Positions 1 through 8,138 of a stretch of 64,000 nt of DNA are shown piece by piece; the stretch's first letter is position 1, and every line of letters begins with the position of its first letter. Made by a program: the position numbers and the translations under genes. Where the stretch lies: the NCBI GenBank assembly GCA_964491665.1, contig CAZBII010000003.1:19753-83752 (forward strand). Direction: 5' to 3'. The notes beneath the pieces are model-generated. The model searched no databases. It was given only the letters and a program-made list of their open reading frames with translations, and was not told the origin of the DNA. This DNA is from Ch67 sp964491665 (GTDB taxonomy: Bacteria > Pseudomonadota > Gammaproteobacteria > Pseudomonadales > Ketobacteraceae).

Positions 1-2610
1 CGCGATCATCACGGGAAATACCTTGGCGATGGACGCTTCGGCACGCACCGACGTTTCCACTGAGCCGCTGATTTCCAGACGATAACCTGGCGGCAACGCC
101 TGCCGCAGCGATTCGAACTGCTGCCACAGCTGCCGGGTGACATGCGGCGCCTGCGCACCCTGCACATCACCGCGCACTTCCAGAAACGGCTCGCGATTAT
201 GACGGCGCAGCAGCGGCTCCTCGTAACGCACCTGCACGTCGCCCAGCTGCGACAGCGCCATTTTTTTGCCCTGCTCGTTGCGCAACTCGTACACGCCCAG
301 CGTCTGCGGATCGAGCGGCTGCGCACTGCGCGCCCACACTTCCACACTGCGAATATCCTGCCGCACCTGCGTGACCGGCGTGCCCTGGAACATGAACTGC
401 AGCTGCTGCGCCACGTCACGCGGCGTAAAGCCCAGCAGACGCAGGCGATCAGCATCCATCTGCAGCTGCAGCACCGGCATGCGCTCGTCCCATTCCAGGC
501 TGGACTGGATGACGTTGGGATGCGCCGCCATCAGCGCCTGCATCTGGTGACCGATTTCCCGCAGCTTCATCAGGTCCGGACCCAGCACGCGGAAACTCAC
601 CGGCCAGGGCACTGGCGGACCAAACAGCAGGCGCGCCACGCGAATCCGCGCCTCGGCAAAATCGCCCGCCGTCACCCTGTCGTTGAGCGCATGCATGATC
701 TGGTCGCGCTCGGCCGAGCCGTTGGCGGTCACCACAATTTTTGCAAAGGACGGATCGGGAAATTCCGGAGTGACCGAGAGGAAAAAACGCGGCGCGCCGG
801 CACCGACAAACGTGGAGTAATTCTTCACGCCCGGCAGTTGCGCCAGCAGCGACTCGAACCTGCGCACCGTGGCATCGGTGACGGCCAGCGCGGTGCCCTG
901 CGGATGCTGGATGCTGATCAGCACCTCCGGGCGATCAGAGCCGGGGAAAAACTGTTGCTGCACCGAGCTGCCCAGCGCGGCCAGCGCCAGCAGCAACGCG
1001 CCGAACGTTGTCGCCACCACGGTTTTGCGCCAGCGCAGACAGGCTTCGACAAGCTGCCGGAAACGCTGGTAACGCGGCATGCTGAACAGCGCATCGGCGT
1101 CATGGCCCGGCAAGGGAGCACTACCCGGCACACGCAGCATGCGCACCCCCAGATACGGCGTGAACGTCACCGCCACCAGCCAGGACACCAGTAGCGCAAA
1201 CGCCAGCACCCAGAAAATATTGCCGGCATATTCCCCCACACCGGATTTCGCAAATCCGATCGGCACAAAACCGAACATGGTGATCAGCGTGCCATACAGC
1301 ATCGGCGAGGCTGTCGCCGTCCACGCGTGCGTAGCCGCCTGCACCTTGTCCCAGCCCTCTTCCAGCTTCACCAGCATCATTTCGATGGCGATGATGGCGT
1401 CGTCCACCAGCAGCCCCAGCGCGATGATCAGCGCGCCCAGCGTGATGCGATCCAGGTTGATGTTGGCTATTTTCATCAGCAGGAACGCCAGCCCCAGCGT
1501 CACCGGGATCGAAATGCCCACGATCAGCCCCGCCCGCCAGCCTAAAGCGGCAAAGCCCACGCCCATCACCACCAGCACCGCCACCAGGAATTTCATCTGG
1601 AACAGGTCCACCGCAGCGGAAATGGCGTCGGCCTGATTGGTGATCTGTCTGAGTTCGATGCCCAGCGGCAGCCGGCTGTTTTGCTCGGTCACGAACTGTT
1701 CCAGCCGCGTGCCGAAATCCAGGCCGTTCTCGCCCGGCGCCATCACCACACCCAGCAGCAGCGCATCCTCGCCGTTGGCGCGCACCAGAAACGAGGGCGG
1801 ATCTTCATAACCCTGATGCACGCGGGCAATGTCATCCAGCCGCAGGGTTTTGTCGCCCACCCGGATCGGCACGGCCTTCAATGCCTCCATGTCAGCCAGA
1901 TCGGCATCCGTGCGAAAGTAGAGCCGCGGCCCGGCGGTTTCCATCTGCCCGGCGGGCAGCAGCCGGTTGTAGGCGTCGATGGCATCCAGCACCTGCCGCG
2001 CGTCCACGCCCAGATTGAGCAGCTTGACGTTATCCAGTTCGACGAACACCCGCTCGGTGCGCTCGCCGATGATGCTGGCCTTGAGCGCACCCGGCACCCG
2101 CCGCAGCCGGTCGCGGATCTGCTCCGCCTCGCGGGTCAGTTCCCGCATCGGCAGGCCCGGCGCCGTCAGGCTGAACAGGCTGAACTGGATGTCGGTGAAA
2201 TCATCATTCACGAACGGCCCCTGCACGCCCTCCGGCAGGCGCGCCTGCAGATCCAGCATGCGCTTGCGGACCTGGAACTGCATTTCGGCCACCTTGTCCC
2301 GGGGCGCGAACTCCTCGAATTCCACCAGAATGTCCGCGCGCCCCGCCTTCACGGTGGACTGGATGCGGAACAGGTAATCCAGTTCCTGCAGCCGCTTCTC
2401 GATTGGATCCACCGCCTGCTGCTGGATCTGCTGCGCGGTGGCGCCAGGCCACAGCACCGACACCACCTGGATCTGCATCTTGATTGCGGGGTCTTCGGCG
2501 CGGCCCAGCGACAGGAAGGCATACAGCCCGGCGATAACGGACAGCAGCAGGAAATAGAGCGTGATGGAACGCTGGCGCACCGCCAGCGCCGACAGGTTGG
2601 GAAAGCTCAC
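1..2610 (-). CDS. RND efflux transporter permease (3' end beyond window)
   Basis: Inner-membrane, proton-driven multidrug-efflux permease of the AcrB/HAE1 type; 870 codons are visible of the roughly 1030 usual for the family. The start is a GTG that overlaps the TGA of the upstream adaptor gene (GTGA), so the two are translationally coupled. The N-terminus has a first membrane helix followed by the usual ...GRAEDP... periplasmic entry. Around residue 395 the TM4 segment carries the paired aspartates LLVDDAII expected for the proton relay. The frame is open from the start to the window edge. The partner is the lipoprotein adaptor just upstream; no outer-membrane channel gene is visible. The substrate cannot be told. 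Confidence 0.93.
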   Translation of the reverse strand, partial: MSFPNLSALAVRQRSITLYFLLLSVIAGLYAFLSLGRAEDPAIKMQIQVVSVLWPGATAQQIQQQAVDPIEKRLQELDYLFRIQSTVKAGRADILVEFEEFAPRDKVAEMQFQVRKRMLDLQARLPEGVQGPFVNDDFTDIQFSLFSLTAPGLPMRELTREAEQIRDRLRRVPGALKASIIGERTERVFVELDNVKLLNLGVDARQVLDAIDAYNRLLPAGQMETAGPRLYFRTDADLADMEALKAVPIRVGDKTLRLDDIARVHQGYEDPPSFLVRANGEDALLLGVVMAPGENGLDFGTRLEQFVTEQNSRLPLGIELRQITNQADAISAAVDLFQMKFLVAVLVVMGVGFAALGWRAGLIVGISIPVTLGLAFLLMKIANINLDRITLGALIIALGLLVDDAIIAIEMMLVKLEEGWDKVQAATHAWTATASPMLYGTLITMFGFVPIGFAKSGVGEYAGNIFWVLAFALLVSWLVAVTFTPYLGVRMLRVPGSAPLPGHDADALFSMPRYQRFRQLVEACLRWRKTVVATTFGALLLALAALGSSVQQQFFPGSDRPEVLISIQHPQGTALAVTDATVRRFESLLAQLPGVKNYSTFVGAGAPRFFLSVTPEFPDPSFAKIVVTANGSAERDQIMHALNDRVTAGDFAEARIRVARLLFGPPVPWPVSFRVLGPDLMKLREIGHQMQALMAAHPNVIQSSLEWDERMPVLQLQMDADRLRLLGFTPRDVAQQLQFMFQGTPVTQVRQDIRSVEVWARSAQPLDPQTLGVYELRNEQGKKMALSQLGDVQVRYEEPLLRRHNREPFLEVRGDVQGAQAPHVTRQLWQQFESLRQALPPGYRLEISGSVETSVRAEASIAKVFPVMIA

Positions 2611-3659
2611 GGCGCCTGCTCCCGCACCGCCATGCCCGGCACCAGCAGATGCGTGCCCAGGGCCACCAGATGGGTGCCCGGCGCCAGGTCGGCGGCAATG
2701 CGGGCCGTGTCGTACTGCAGGGCCACCACTTCCACCGCCACTGGCTGCACCCGGCCGTCCACCACCTGCCAGACCTGCGGGCCGCTGCCGCGCTCATCCA
2801 GCGCACCCACCGGCACAGAAAACAGCGTGCGCCCCTGTGCCGCCTGGGCCAGCCCCACCCGCACCAGCGAACCCAGCTTGAGGTTCGCGGCGGCATTTTC
2901 CACCTGATAGCGCACCCGCCAGGTCCGGCTCACCGCATCCGCAGTGCCCGCCACCTCCCGCAGTCGCAGCGGCAGGGTCTGGCCCTCATCCAGCAGGATC
3001 GTGCCCTGCTGTGGCGGGGTGAAGCCGTCCGGCAGATGCAGCTCCACTTCCAGCTGCCGCGCGTCTGCCAGCGTGGCCAGCGGCTGCCCGGCGCCCACCA
3101 CCTGCCCCGGCTCGCCGCTCACGTCCAGCAGCACACCCGGCGATTTCGCCCGCAGTACCGCGTGTTCCAGCGTGATGCGCGCCTGCTGCAATTGCGCCTG
3201 CGCCACCTGCACCCGCGCGACCGCCGCGCGCTCCTGCAACTGCACGCGCTCGAACACCTGTTGACTGATGGAGCGCTGCCCGATCAAATGACGGTGCCGC
3301 TCCAGATCGGCCCGCGCCACTTGCTGCTCCGCCTGCGCGGCGTCCAGCGATGCCTGTGCCGACGCCAGCTGCTGCTCCAGCTCGCGCGCATCGAGGGTAA
3401 ACAGCACCTGCCCCAGGGTGACGGTCTGGCCCGCATCCACCAGCCGCTGGCGAATGCGGCCGGGCACCTCAAAGGCAATGGGCACTTCGGTGCGCGCCCG
3501 CACCGTGCCGGAAAAAGCCTGCTGCCGGGGACGATCCTGATCCGCCAGCACCAGGATTTTGACCAGTGGCGGCAACACCGCTGCCGGCGCGGCAGCCTCA
3601 TCGGAACAGGCCACCAGGGCCAGACAGCAACACAACAGGGACAGCTGACGGAAGCGCAT
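2607..3659 (-). CDS. RND efflux periplasmic adaptor lipoprotein (membrane fusion protein)
   Basis: HlyD/AcrA-type adaptor of 350 residues that links the RND permease to an outer-membrane channel. The ATG at 3659 was chosen because it opens a lipoprotein signal ending LVAC-S at about residue 18; an open frame further upstream runs antisense into the TetR gene and adds no signal. After the lipobox come a first lipoyl half, an Ala/Gln-rich coiled coil (about residues 90-170), the second lipoyl half and beta-barrel domains, ending in the usual VPVGAL and VVA.G..LVPG pattern. It is first in the operon, and its start lies back to back with the TetR gene, whose product is the obvious candidate repressor. 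Confidence 0.92.
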   Translation of the reverse strand: MRFRQLSLLCCCLALVACSDEAAAPAAVLPPLVKILVLADQDRPRQQAFSGTVRARTEVPIAFEVPGRIRQRLVDAGQTVTLGQVLFTLDARELEQQLASAQASLDAAQAEQQVARADLERHRHLIGQRSISQQVFERVQLQERAAVARVQVAQAQLQQARITLEHAVLRAKSPGVLLDVSGEPGQVVGAGQPLATLADARQLEVELHLPDGFTPPQQGTILLDEGQTLPLRLREVAGTADAVSRTWRVRYQVENAAANLKLGSLVRVGLAQAAQGRTLFSVPVGALDERGSGPQVWQVVDGRVQPVAVEVVALQYDTARIAADLAPGTHLVALGTHLLVPGMAVREQAP

Positions 3660-3684
3660 GAAATCGAATCGCACCGATATTAAC

Positions 3685-3698
3685 GAACGGAACCGTAC
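3685..3698. promoter_or_regulatory. Putative TetR operator between the efflux operon and its regulator
   Basis: The 46-base divergent intergenic region contains GaACGGaaCCGTaC, an imperfect dyad with an inner perfect ACGG-NN-CCGT. Position and symmetry suit a TetR-family dimer controlling both directions. This is inferred from symmetry only. Confidence 0.4.
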
Positions 3699-3705
3699 AA
3701 TTATC

Positions 3706-4350
3706 ATGGACGCCCGCCCGACGCAACCACCCTCGGCCGGCCGCCCCACCGATCTGCAGAAGGACCAGGCCATTCTGGCTGCCGCGCGCGAACTGCTGTT
3801 CCAGAAGGGACCGGGCGCCGTCAGCATCGAGGCCGTGGCCCGCAAGGCCGGCGTCTCCAAGGTCACGGTCTACAGCCGCCACAGCAACCGCGACGACCTG
3901 ATCAGCGCAGTGATCCGCTCCCAGTCCGAAACCTTCTCGGCGCACCTGCCACTGCCGCAAACCAGCCTGGCCGGTGCCCGTGCCGCCCTGCTCAACTTCA
4001 GCCTGAGCGTGCTGCATTTCCTGACCAGTCCCGAACACCTGCAGTTCATGCGCATCGTCGGCGCCTCGGTCAACGTGCCGGAAGCCATCCTGCAGGACAT
4101 CTACACCCAGGGTGCCGACGCCACCCTGCAACAGCTGCAGCACTGGCTGCAGGCGCTGCATGACAGCCACCTGATTGAGTGCCATTCACCCGCGCAGAGC
4201 GCCGAGCTGCTGGTGGGCATGCTGCTGCGGCTGGATGTAATCCGCACGCAGTTCGGCATCAACATCCAGCGCACCACCGACGAACTGGAAGCACACGCCC
4301 GTTTCGCGGTGGACGGCTTCCTCAAAATGCACAGCTGCCCGCCAGACTGA
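3706..4350 (+). CDS. TetR/AcrR-family repressor, divergent from the RND pump
   Basis: DNA-binding repressor of 214 residues. The N-terminal TetR helix-turn-helix is clear at about residues 20-65 (ILAAARELLFQKG ... AVARKAGVSKVTVY), followed by a helical ligand-binding domain. The start at 3706 is preferred; an in-frame ATG at 3658 would overlap the adaptor gene start and use up the whole intergenic region. Its placement against the efflux operon suggests that it represses pump and itself and is released by a pump substrate. The gene ends in front of a shared bidirectional terminator. Confidence 0.9.
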   Translation: MDARPTQPPSAGRPTDLQKDQAILAAARELLFQKGPGAVSIEAVARKAGVSKVTVYSRHSNRDDLISAVIRSQSETFSAHLPLPQTSLAGARAALLNFSLSVLHFLTSPEHLQFMRIVGASVNVPEAILQDIYTQGADATLQQLQHWLQALHDSHLIECHSPAQSAELLVGMLLRLDVIRTQFGINIQRTTDELEAHARFAVDGFLKMHSCPPD

Positions 4351-4367
4351 TTGCCGCGCCAGAAAAC

Positions 4368-4405
4368 AAAAAAGGCCGCAGGGGACAAACCCGGCGGCCT
4401 TTTTT
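4368..4405. terminator. Bidirectional intrinsic terminator (tetR / typA)
   Basis: GGCCGC and GCGGCC arms are flanked by A6 on one side and T6 on the other, between two convergent genes, so the hairpin can end transcription in both directions. Confidence 0.85.
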
Positions 4406-4422
4406 ATTGCGGCAGACAGCGC

Positions 4423-6228
4423 TTACTTGTTGGCGCGCTTGCGCTCGTTCTCGGTCAGGTATTTCTTGCGGATACGGATCGATTTCGGCGTCACTTCCAC
4501 CAGTTCATCCTTGTCGATGAAATCCAGCGCCTGTTCCAGCGAGAACTTGATCGGCGGCGTCAGGATGATGTTTTCATCGGAACCGGCGGCGCGGATGTTG
4601 GTGAGCTGCTTGCCCTTGGTGGGGTTCACCACCAGATCGTTGCCACGGGAGTGAATGCCGATGATCTGGCCTTCGTACACATCCACGTTCGGGTCCACGA
4701 ACAGACGGCCACGCTCCTGGATGTTGAACAGCGCATAACCCAGCACCTTGCCGGTGATCATCGACACCAGCACGCCGTTCTGGCGCTTGGTGACTTCACC
4801 TTCCTTGATGGGTCCGTAATGCGAGAACGTGGAGTTCATGATGCCGGTACCGGACGTCATGGTCAGGAACTCGGAGCGGAAGCCGATCAGGCCACGCGAC
4901 GGCGCCAGAAAATCCATGCGCACGCGACCTTTGCCATCGGGCACCATGTCGGTCATTTCCGCCTTGCGCAGACCCAGCTGTTCCATCACGGAACCCTGGT
5001 GGTTTTCCTCGATGTCGATGGTGACGTTTTCATACGGCTCCTGCTTCTCGCCGTCGATTTCCTTCACGATTACTTCGGGTGAGGCCACCGCCAGTTCAAA
5101 ACCTTCGCGACGCATGTTCTCGATCAGCACCGACAGGTGCAGTTCGCCACGGCCCGACACGCGGAACTTGTCCGGGCTGTCGGTATCTTCCACCCGCAGC
5201 GCCACGTTGTGGATCAGTTCTTTTTCCAGACGGTCGCGGATGTTGCGCGAGGTCACGTACTTGCCTTCCTTGCCGGCGAACGGCGAGGTGTTGACCTGGA
5301 AAATCATGCTTACGGTGGGTTCGTCCACCGACAGCGGCGGCAGCGCCTCGGGCTTGTCCGGATGGCACACGGTGTCGGAAATGTTCAGACCGTCGATACC
5401 GGTGATACAGACGATGTTGCCGGCTTCAGCCTCATCAATTTCAACCCGCTCCAGACCCAGGTGACCCATGATCTTCAGGATCTTGCCGTTACGCACCTTG
5501 CCTTCGCGATCCACCACCTTCACCTGCGAACCGGCTTTCAGCTTGCCGCGCTTGACGCGACCTATACCGATAACGCCCAGATAGCTGGAATAGTCGAGGG
5601 AGGAAATCTGCATCTGGAACGGGCCTTCGGAATCCACTTCCGGCGGCGATACTTTTTCGATGATGGCTTCGAACAGCGGCGTCATGTCATCCGCCAGCTG
5701 GTCCGGCTCCAGGCCGGCCACACCGTTCAGTGCCGATGCATAAATGATGGGGAAGTCGAGCTGCTTGTCGGTAGCGCCGAGGCGGTCGAACAGGTCGAAC
5801 ACCTGATCCACCACCCAGTGCGGACGCGCGCCGGGGCGGTCCACCTTGTTGATCACCACGATCGGATTCAGGCCCTGGGCAAACGCCTTCTTGGTCACGA
5901 AACGGGTCTGCGGCATGGGGCCGTCCTGCGCGTCCACCAGCAGCAGCACGCAGTCCACCATCGACAGCACGCGCTCAACCTCGCCGCCGAAATCGGCGTG
6001 TCCCGGGGTGTCCACGATGTTGATGTGATAGCCGTTCCAGCTGATCGCCGTGTTCTTCGCCAGAATGGTAATACCGCGCTCTTTTTCCAGATCATTGGAA
6101 TCCATCACGCGTTCCCCTTCGTCCTTGCGGCCGAGGGTGCCGGATTGTTGCAGCAGTTTGTCGACCAGTGTGGTTTTACCGTGGTCAACGTGCGCGATGA
6201 TGGCAATATTACGAATCTTCTCGATCAC
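4423..6228 (-). CDS. typA: Ribosome-associated GTPase TypA/BipA
   Basis: Translational GTPase of 601 residues, close to the usual 600-610, involved in 50S assembly and stress adaptation. The G motifs are in order: AHVDHGKT (residues 12-19), the switch region with ERGITI, DTPGHADFGGEVER and NKVDRPGARP. Elongation-factor domains II, III and V and the BipA-specific C-terminus follow. It is transcribed away from the PP-loop gene. In pseudomonads typA lies next to thiI and glnA, and the same neighbourhood is kept here. Confidence 0.97.
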   Translation of the reverse strand: MIEKIRNIAIIAHVDHGKTTLVDKLLQQSGTLGRKDEGERVMDSNDLEKERGITILAKNTAISWNGYHINIVDTPGHADFGGEVERVLSMVDCVLLLVDAQDGPMPQTRFVTKKAFAQGLNPIVVINKVDRPGARPHWVVDQVFDLFDRLGATDKQLDFPIIYASALNGVAGLEPDQLADDMTPLFEAIIEKVSPPEVDSEGPFQMQISSLDYSSYLGVIGIGRVKRGKLKAGSQVKVVDREGKVRNGKILKIMGHLGLERVEIDEAEAGNIVCITGIDGLNISDTVCHPDKPEALPPLSVDEPTVSMIFQVNTSPFAGKEGKYVTSRNIRDRLEKELIHNVALRVEDTDSPDKFRVSGRGELHLSVLIENMRREGFELAVASPEVIVKEIDGEKQEPYENVTIDIEENHQGSVMEQLGLRKAEMTDMVPDGKGRVRMDFLAPSRGLIGFRSEFLTMTSGTGIMNSTFSHYGPIKEGEVTKRQNGVLVSMITGKVLGYALFNIQERGRLFVDPNVDVYEGQIIGIHSRGNDLVVNPTKGKQLTNIRAAGSDENIILTPPIKFSLEQALDFIDKDELVEVTPKSIRIRKKYLTENERKRANK

Positions 6229-6341
6229 AAAACGACAGCCTCTGCCTGATAGGGTGAAATCGGGCGGCGAGTATACATGATTCCCCTGACATCTGCTCAG
6301 GCCCGTTTACACTTTCGCCACAGGAAATCCGGAAAATCCGG

Positions 6342-6347
6342 TATAAT
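6342..6347 (+). promoter_or_regulatory. Candidate -10 element upstream of the PP-loop gene
   Basis: A perfect TATAAT lies 37 bases before the ATG at 6384 in the divergent typA/PP-loop region. No good -35 is seen at 16-18 bases, so the promoter call is partial. Confidence 0.45.
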
Positions 6348-6383
6348 GCGCGCCCTTTTGATCCACCAGGTTACACAACGGTT

Positions 6384-7448
6384 ATGTCGATTCAGCGAAA
6401 GGCAATTGCACTGCTTTCGGGCGGACTGGACTCCCTGCTGGCAGTCCGCGTGATTCAGGAACAGGGCATCCTGGTGGAAGGCGTCAACTTCTTCACCGGC
6501 TTCTGCGTTGAAGGCCACACCCACGCCATCCGCAAGAAAGACCAGCAAAAACAGAAACGTAACAACGCGCTGTGGGCGGCGGAACAGCTGGGCATCAAGC
6601 TGCACATCGAAGACATTTCCGAAGAATACAAGGACATCGTGCTCAATCCCCAGCACGGTTACGGCGCCAACCTCAATCCGTGTCTCGACTGCAAGATTTT
6701 CATGGTGGGCAAGGCCAACGCCATGCTCAACAAGGCGCGCCAGATGGCGGAGGAAAAAGGCTTCGACTTCATCATCACCGGCGAAGTGATCGGCCAGCGC
6801 CCCAAATCCCAGCGCAAGGACACCCTGCCGCTGATCGCCCGAGAATCCGGTGCAGACGACCGTCTGGTCCGCCCCCTGTGCGCCAGGCTGCTGCCCCCCA
6901 CCCTGCCGGAACGCGAAGGCTGGCTGGACCGGGAAAAACTCTACGGATTCAACGGCCGCAACCGCAAACCCCAGATGGCATTGGCGAAGCAGTTCGGCTT
7001 CGTGGACTGGGCGCAGCCCGCCGGCGGCTGCTGTTTCCTCACCGACGAAAACTATTCCCGCAAGCTGGCCGACCTTTGGCAATCCCAGGGCCGCAAAGAT
7101 TACGAACTCGACGACATCATGCTGCTGAAGGTGGGACGTCATATCCGCCCGGCGCCCCACTACAAGCTGATCGTCAGTCGCGAGGAAGGTGAAAACAATT
7201 TCATGTCCGGCTACAAGAAGCAGTTCCACTCCATCCGTTTCATCAGCCACGGCGGACCGCTCACGCTGGTGGACGGCAGCCCGTCTGACGACGAATTGCT
7301 CTACGCCGCCCGCATTGCCGCCCGCTTCAGCCAGGGCCGCGACGCGGAATCGGTCCAGGTGGAAATCCAGAACAAGGGGGGCGTGGGCCGCATTCTCAAC
7401 ATCGCCCCCATACCCGCCGACGACATTGCACCAAACTGGTACATCTGA
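6384..7448 (+). CDS. PP-loop (MnmA/ThiI-like) ATPase with NFACT-R/DUF814-like C-terminus
   Basis: Predicted RNA-thiolation-type adenylating enzyme, 354 residues. The PP-loop SGGLDS is at residues 11-16, and NPCLDCKIFM near residue 98 supplies a CxxC like that of tRNA sulfur-transfer enzymes. The C-terminal third (LKVGRHIR ... IVSREEGENNF) resembles the RNA-binding NFACT-R/DUF814 domain. A TusA-like sulfur carrier follows 11 bases downstream, which fits a persulfide relay. In Pseudomonas this position between typA and glnA holds thiI, but the protein lacks a THUMP-first ThiI layout, so it is not called thiI. The exact RNA substrate is unknown. Confidence 0.75.
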   Translation: MSIQRKAIALLSGGLDSLLAVRVIQEQGILVEGVNFFTGFCVEGHTHAIRKKDQQKQKRNNALWAAEQLGIKLHIEDISEEYKDIVLNPQHGYGANLNPCLDCKIFMVGKANAMLNKARQMAEEKGFDFIITGEVIGQRPKSQRKDTLPLIARESGADDRLVRPLCARLLPPTLPEREGWLDREKLYGFNGRNRKPQMALAKQFGFVDWAQPAGGCCFLTDENYSRKLADLWQSQGRKDYELDDIMLLKVGRHIRPAPHYKLIVSREEGENNFMSGYKKQFHSIRFISHGGPLTLVDGSPSDDELLYAARIAARFSQGRDAESVQVEIQNKGGVGRILNIAPIPADDIAPNWYI

Positions 7449-7459
7449 GGAACCGCGCC

Positions 7460-7690
7460 ATGGCTGAATCCACCCTCGACGCCCGAGGTCTGCTCTGCCC
7501 AATGCCGGTCATCCGCACCCAGAACGCGATTCGCAAGCTGCAGACCGGCGACGTGCTGACCGTGACCTGCACCGACCCCGGCGTTCTGCACGACATTCCG
7601 GCCTGGTGCCGCATCAACGGCCACAAGGTGCTGGGCCAGAAGCAGGAAAACCGCGAAATCGAGATCCGGATTGAGGTCTGCGACAGCTGA
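7460..7690 (+). CDS. TusA-family sulfurtransferase
   Basis: Small sulfur carrier of 76 residues with the family signature LDARGLLCPMPVIR; the cysteine of CPMP carries the persulfide. The GD.L.V....PG...DIP.WC.. core matches the SirA/TusA fold. It lies 11 bases after the PP-loop gene and is almost certainly co-transcribed, so it is best read as the sulfur donor for that enzyme. Whether it also replaces canonical TusA in mnm5s2U synthesis cannot be judged here. Confidence 0.88.
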   Translation: MAESTLDARGLLCPMPVIRTQNAIRKLQTGDVLTVTCTDPGVLHDIPAWCRINGHKVLGQKQENREIEIRIEVCDS

Positions 7691-7712
7691 TTGCCCTCGG
7701 CCGGGACGAGAC

Positions 7713-7758
7713 GCGTCACTTTGGTGCGTTTTGTTTTTTTGGCGCACCAAAATAGATC
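7713..7758 (+). promoter_or_regulatory. Two NtrC-type enhancer sites upstream of glnA
   Basis: Two boxes resemble the NtrC dyad GCACCA-N3-TGGTGC: 7713-7727 (GCGTCACTTTGGTGC, 12 of 15) and 7744-7758 (GCACCAAAATAGATC, 12 of 15). Their centres are 31 bases apart, about three helical turns, much as in the enteric glnA enhancer. They lie about 170-210 bases upstream of a -24/-12 element. The site assignment is by eye. Confidence 0.6.
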
Positions 7759-7922
7759 AGACCGCTATGCGGGCGCCCCCCCTAAGCCATTTCGGACAAC
7801 ATCTCCGTCTGCCGAAAGCGTGCCGCTTACCCCCTGCCAAGCCCTTGAAATACGCGGCCTCTCACTGCCAGCAAAAAAAACGTGGGTCGATTCCGGCGCC
7901 CCCCTTTCAAGTCAAAATCCAA

Positions 7923-7937
7923 TGGCATATTCTTTGC
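7923..7937 (+). promoter_or_regulatory. Sigma-54 (-24/-12) promoter of glnA
   Basis: TGGCATATTCTTTGC has the invariant GG and GC exactly 12 bases apart, matching TGGCAC-N5-TTGC. Transcription would start near 7949, giving a leader of about 190 bases. Together with the upstream NtrC-type sites this supports nitrogen-limitation control of glnA. Confidence 0.7.
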
Positions 7938-7948
7938 CTTCTTGTGAG

Positions 7949-8138
7949 GCAAGACCAAACCATCCGCCTTTTTATCAGGCAAGAATGGCCGTCTTGTGAC
8001 TGACCTGGATTGCCAGTCAAGCACTGTCGATCGACCCTTACACAAGCGGTAGAAGCTGTCGAATCCCCGGACCCCGCCAGCATCGACTTCTCTTGGTCAC
8101 ACCCCGAACACTTAAATCCAATTGGAGGAAGTTTCCAA
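7949..8138 (+). other. glnA 5' leader without recognised element
   Basis: About 190 bases lie between the predicted sigma-54 start and glnA. It holds a good ribosome binding site (GGAGGA, 8125-8130) and a weak AGGC...GCCT stem followed by T5 near 7957-7976. No glutamine-riboswitch core was recognised. Confidence 0.4.

Noticed and set aside
142..2907. Long plus-strand open frames opposite the RND permease and adaptor
   Set aside because: Arg/His/Gln-rich translations with no domain; they mirror the third-position GC bias of the real minus-strand genes.
5137..6249. 370-codon plus-strand frame antisense to typA
   Set aside because: The opposite strand encodes a textbook TypA with all GTPase motifs; the antisense product has no recognisable motif.
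8010..8138. In-frame N-terminal extension of glnA from a TTG at 8010
   Set aside because: No ribosome binding site there; the ATG at 8139 has GGAGGA, gives the normal enzyme length and places the adenylylated tyrosine at 397.
7949..8138. Glutamine riboswitch or attenuator in the glnA leader
   Set aside because: No conserved glutamine-aptamer core seen; the only stem followed by T5 has about four base pairs.
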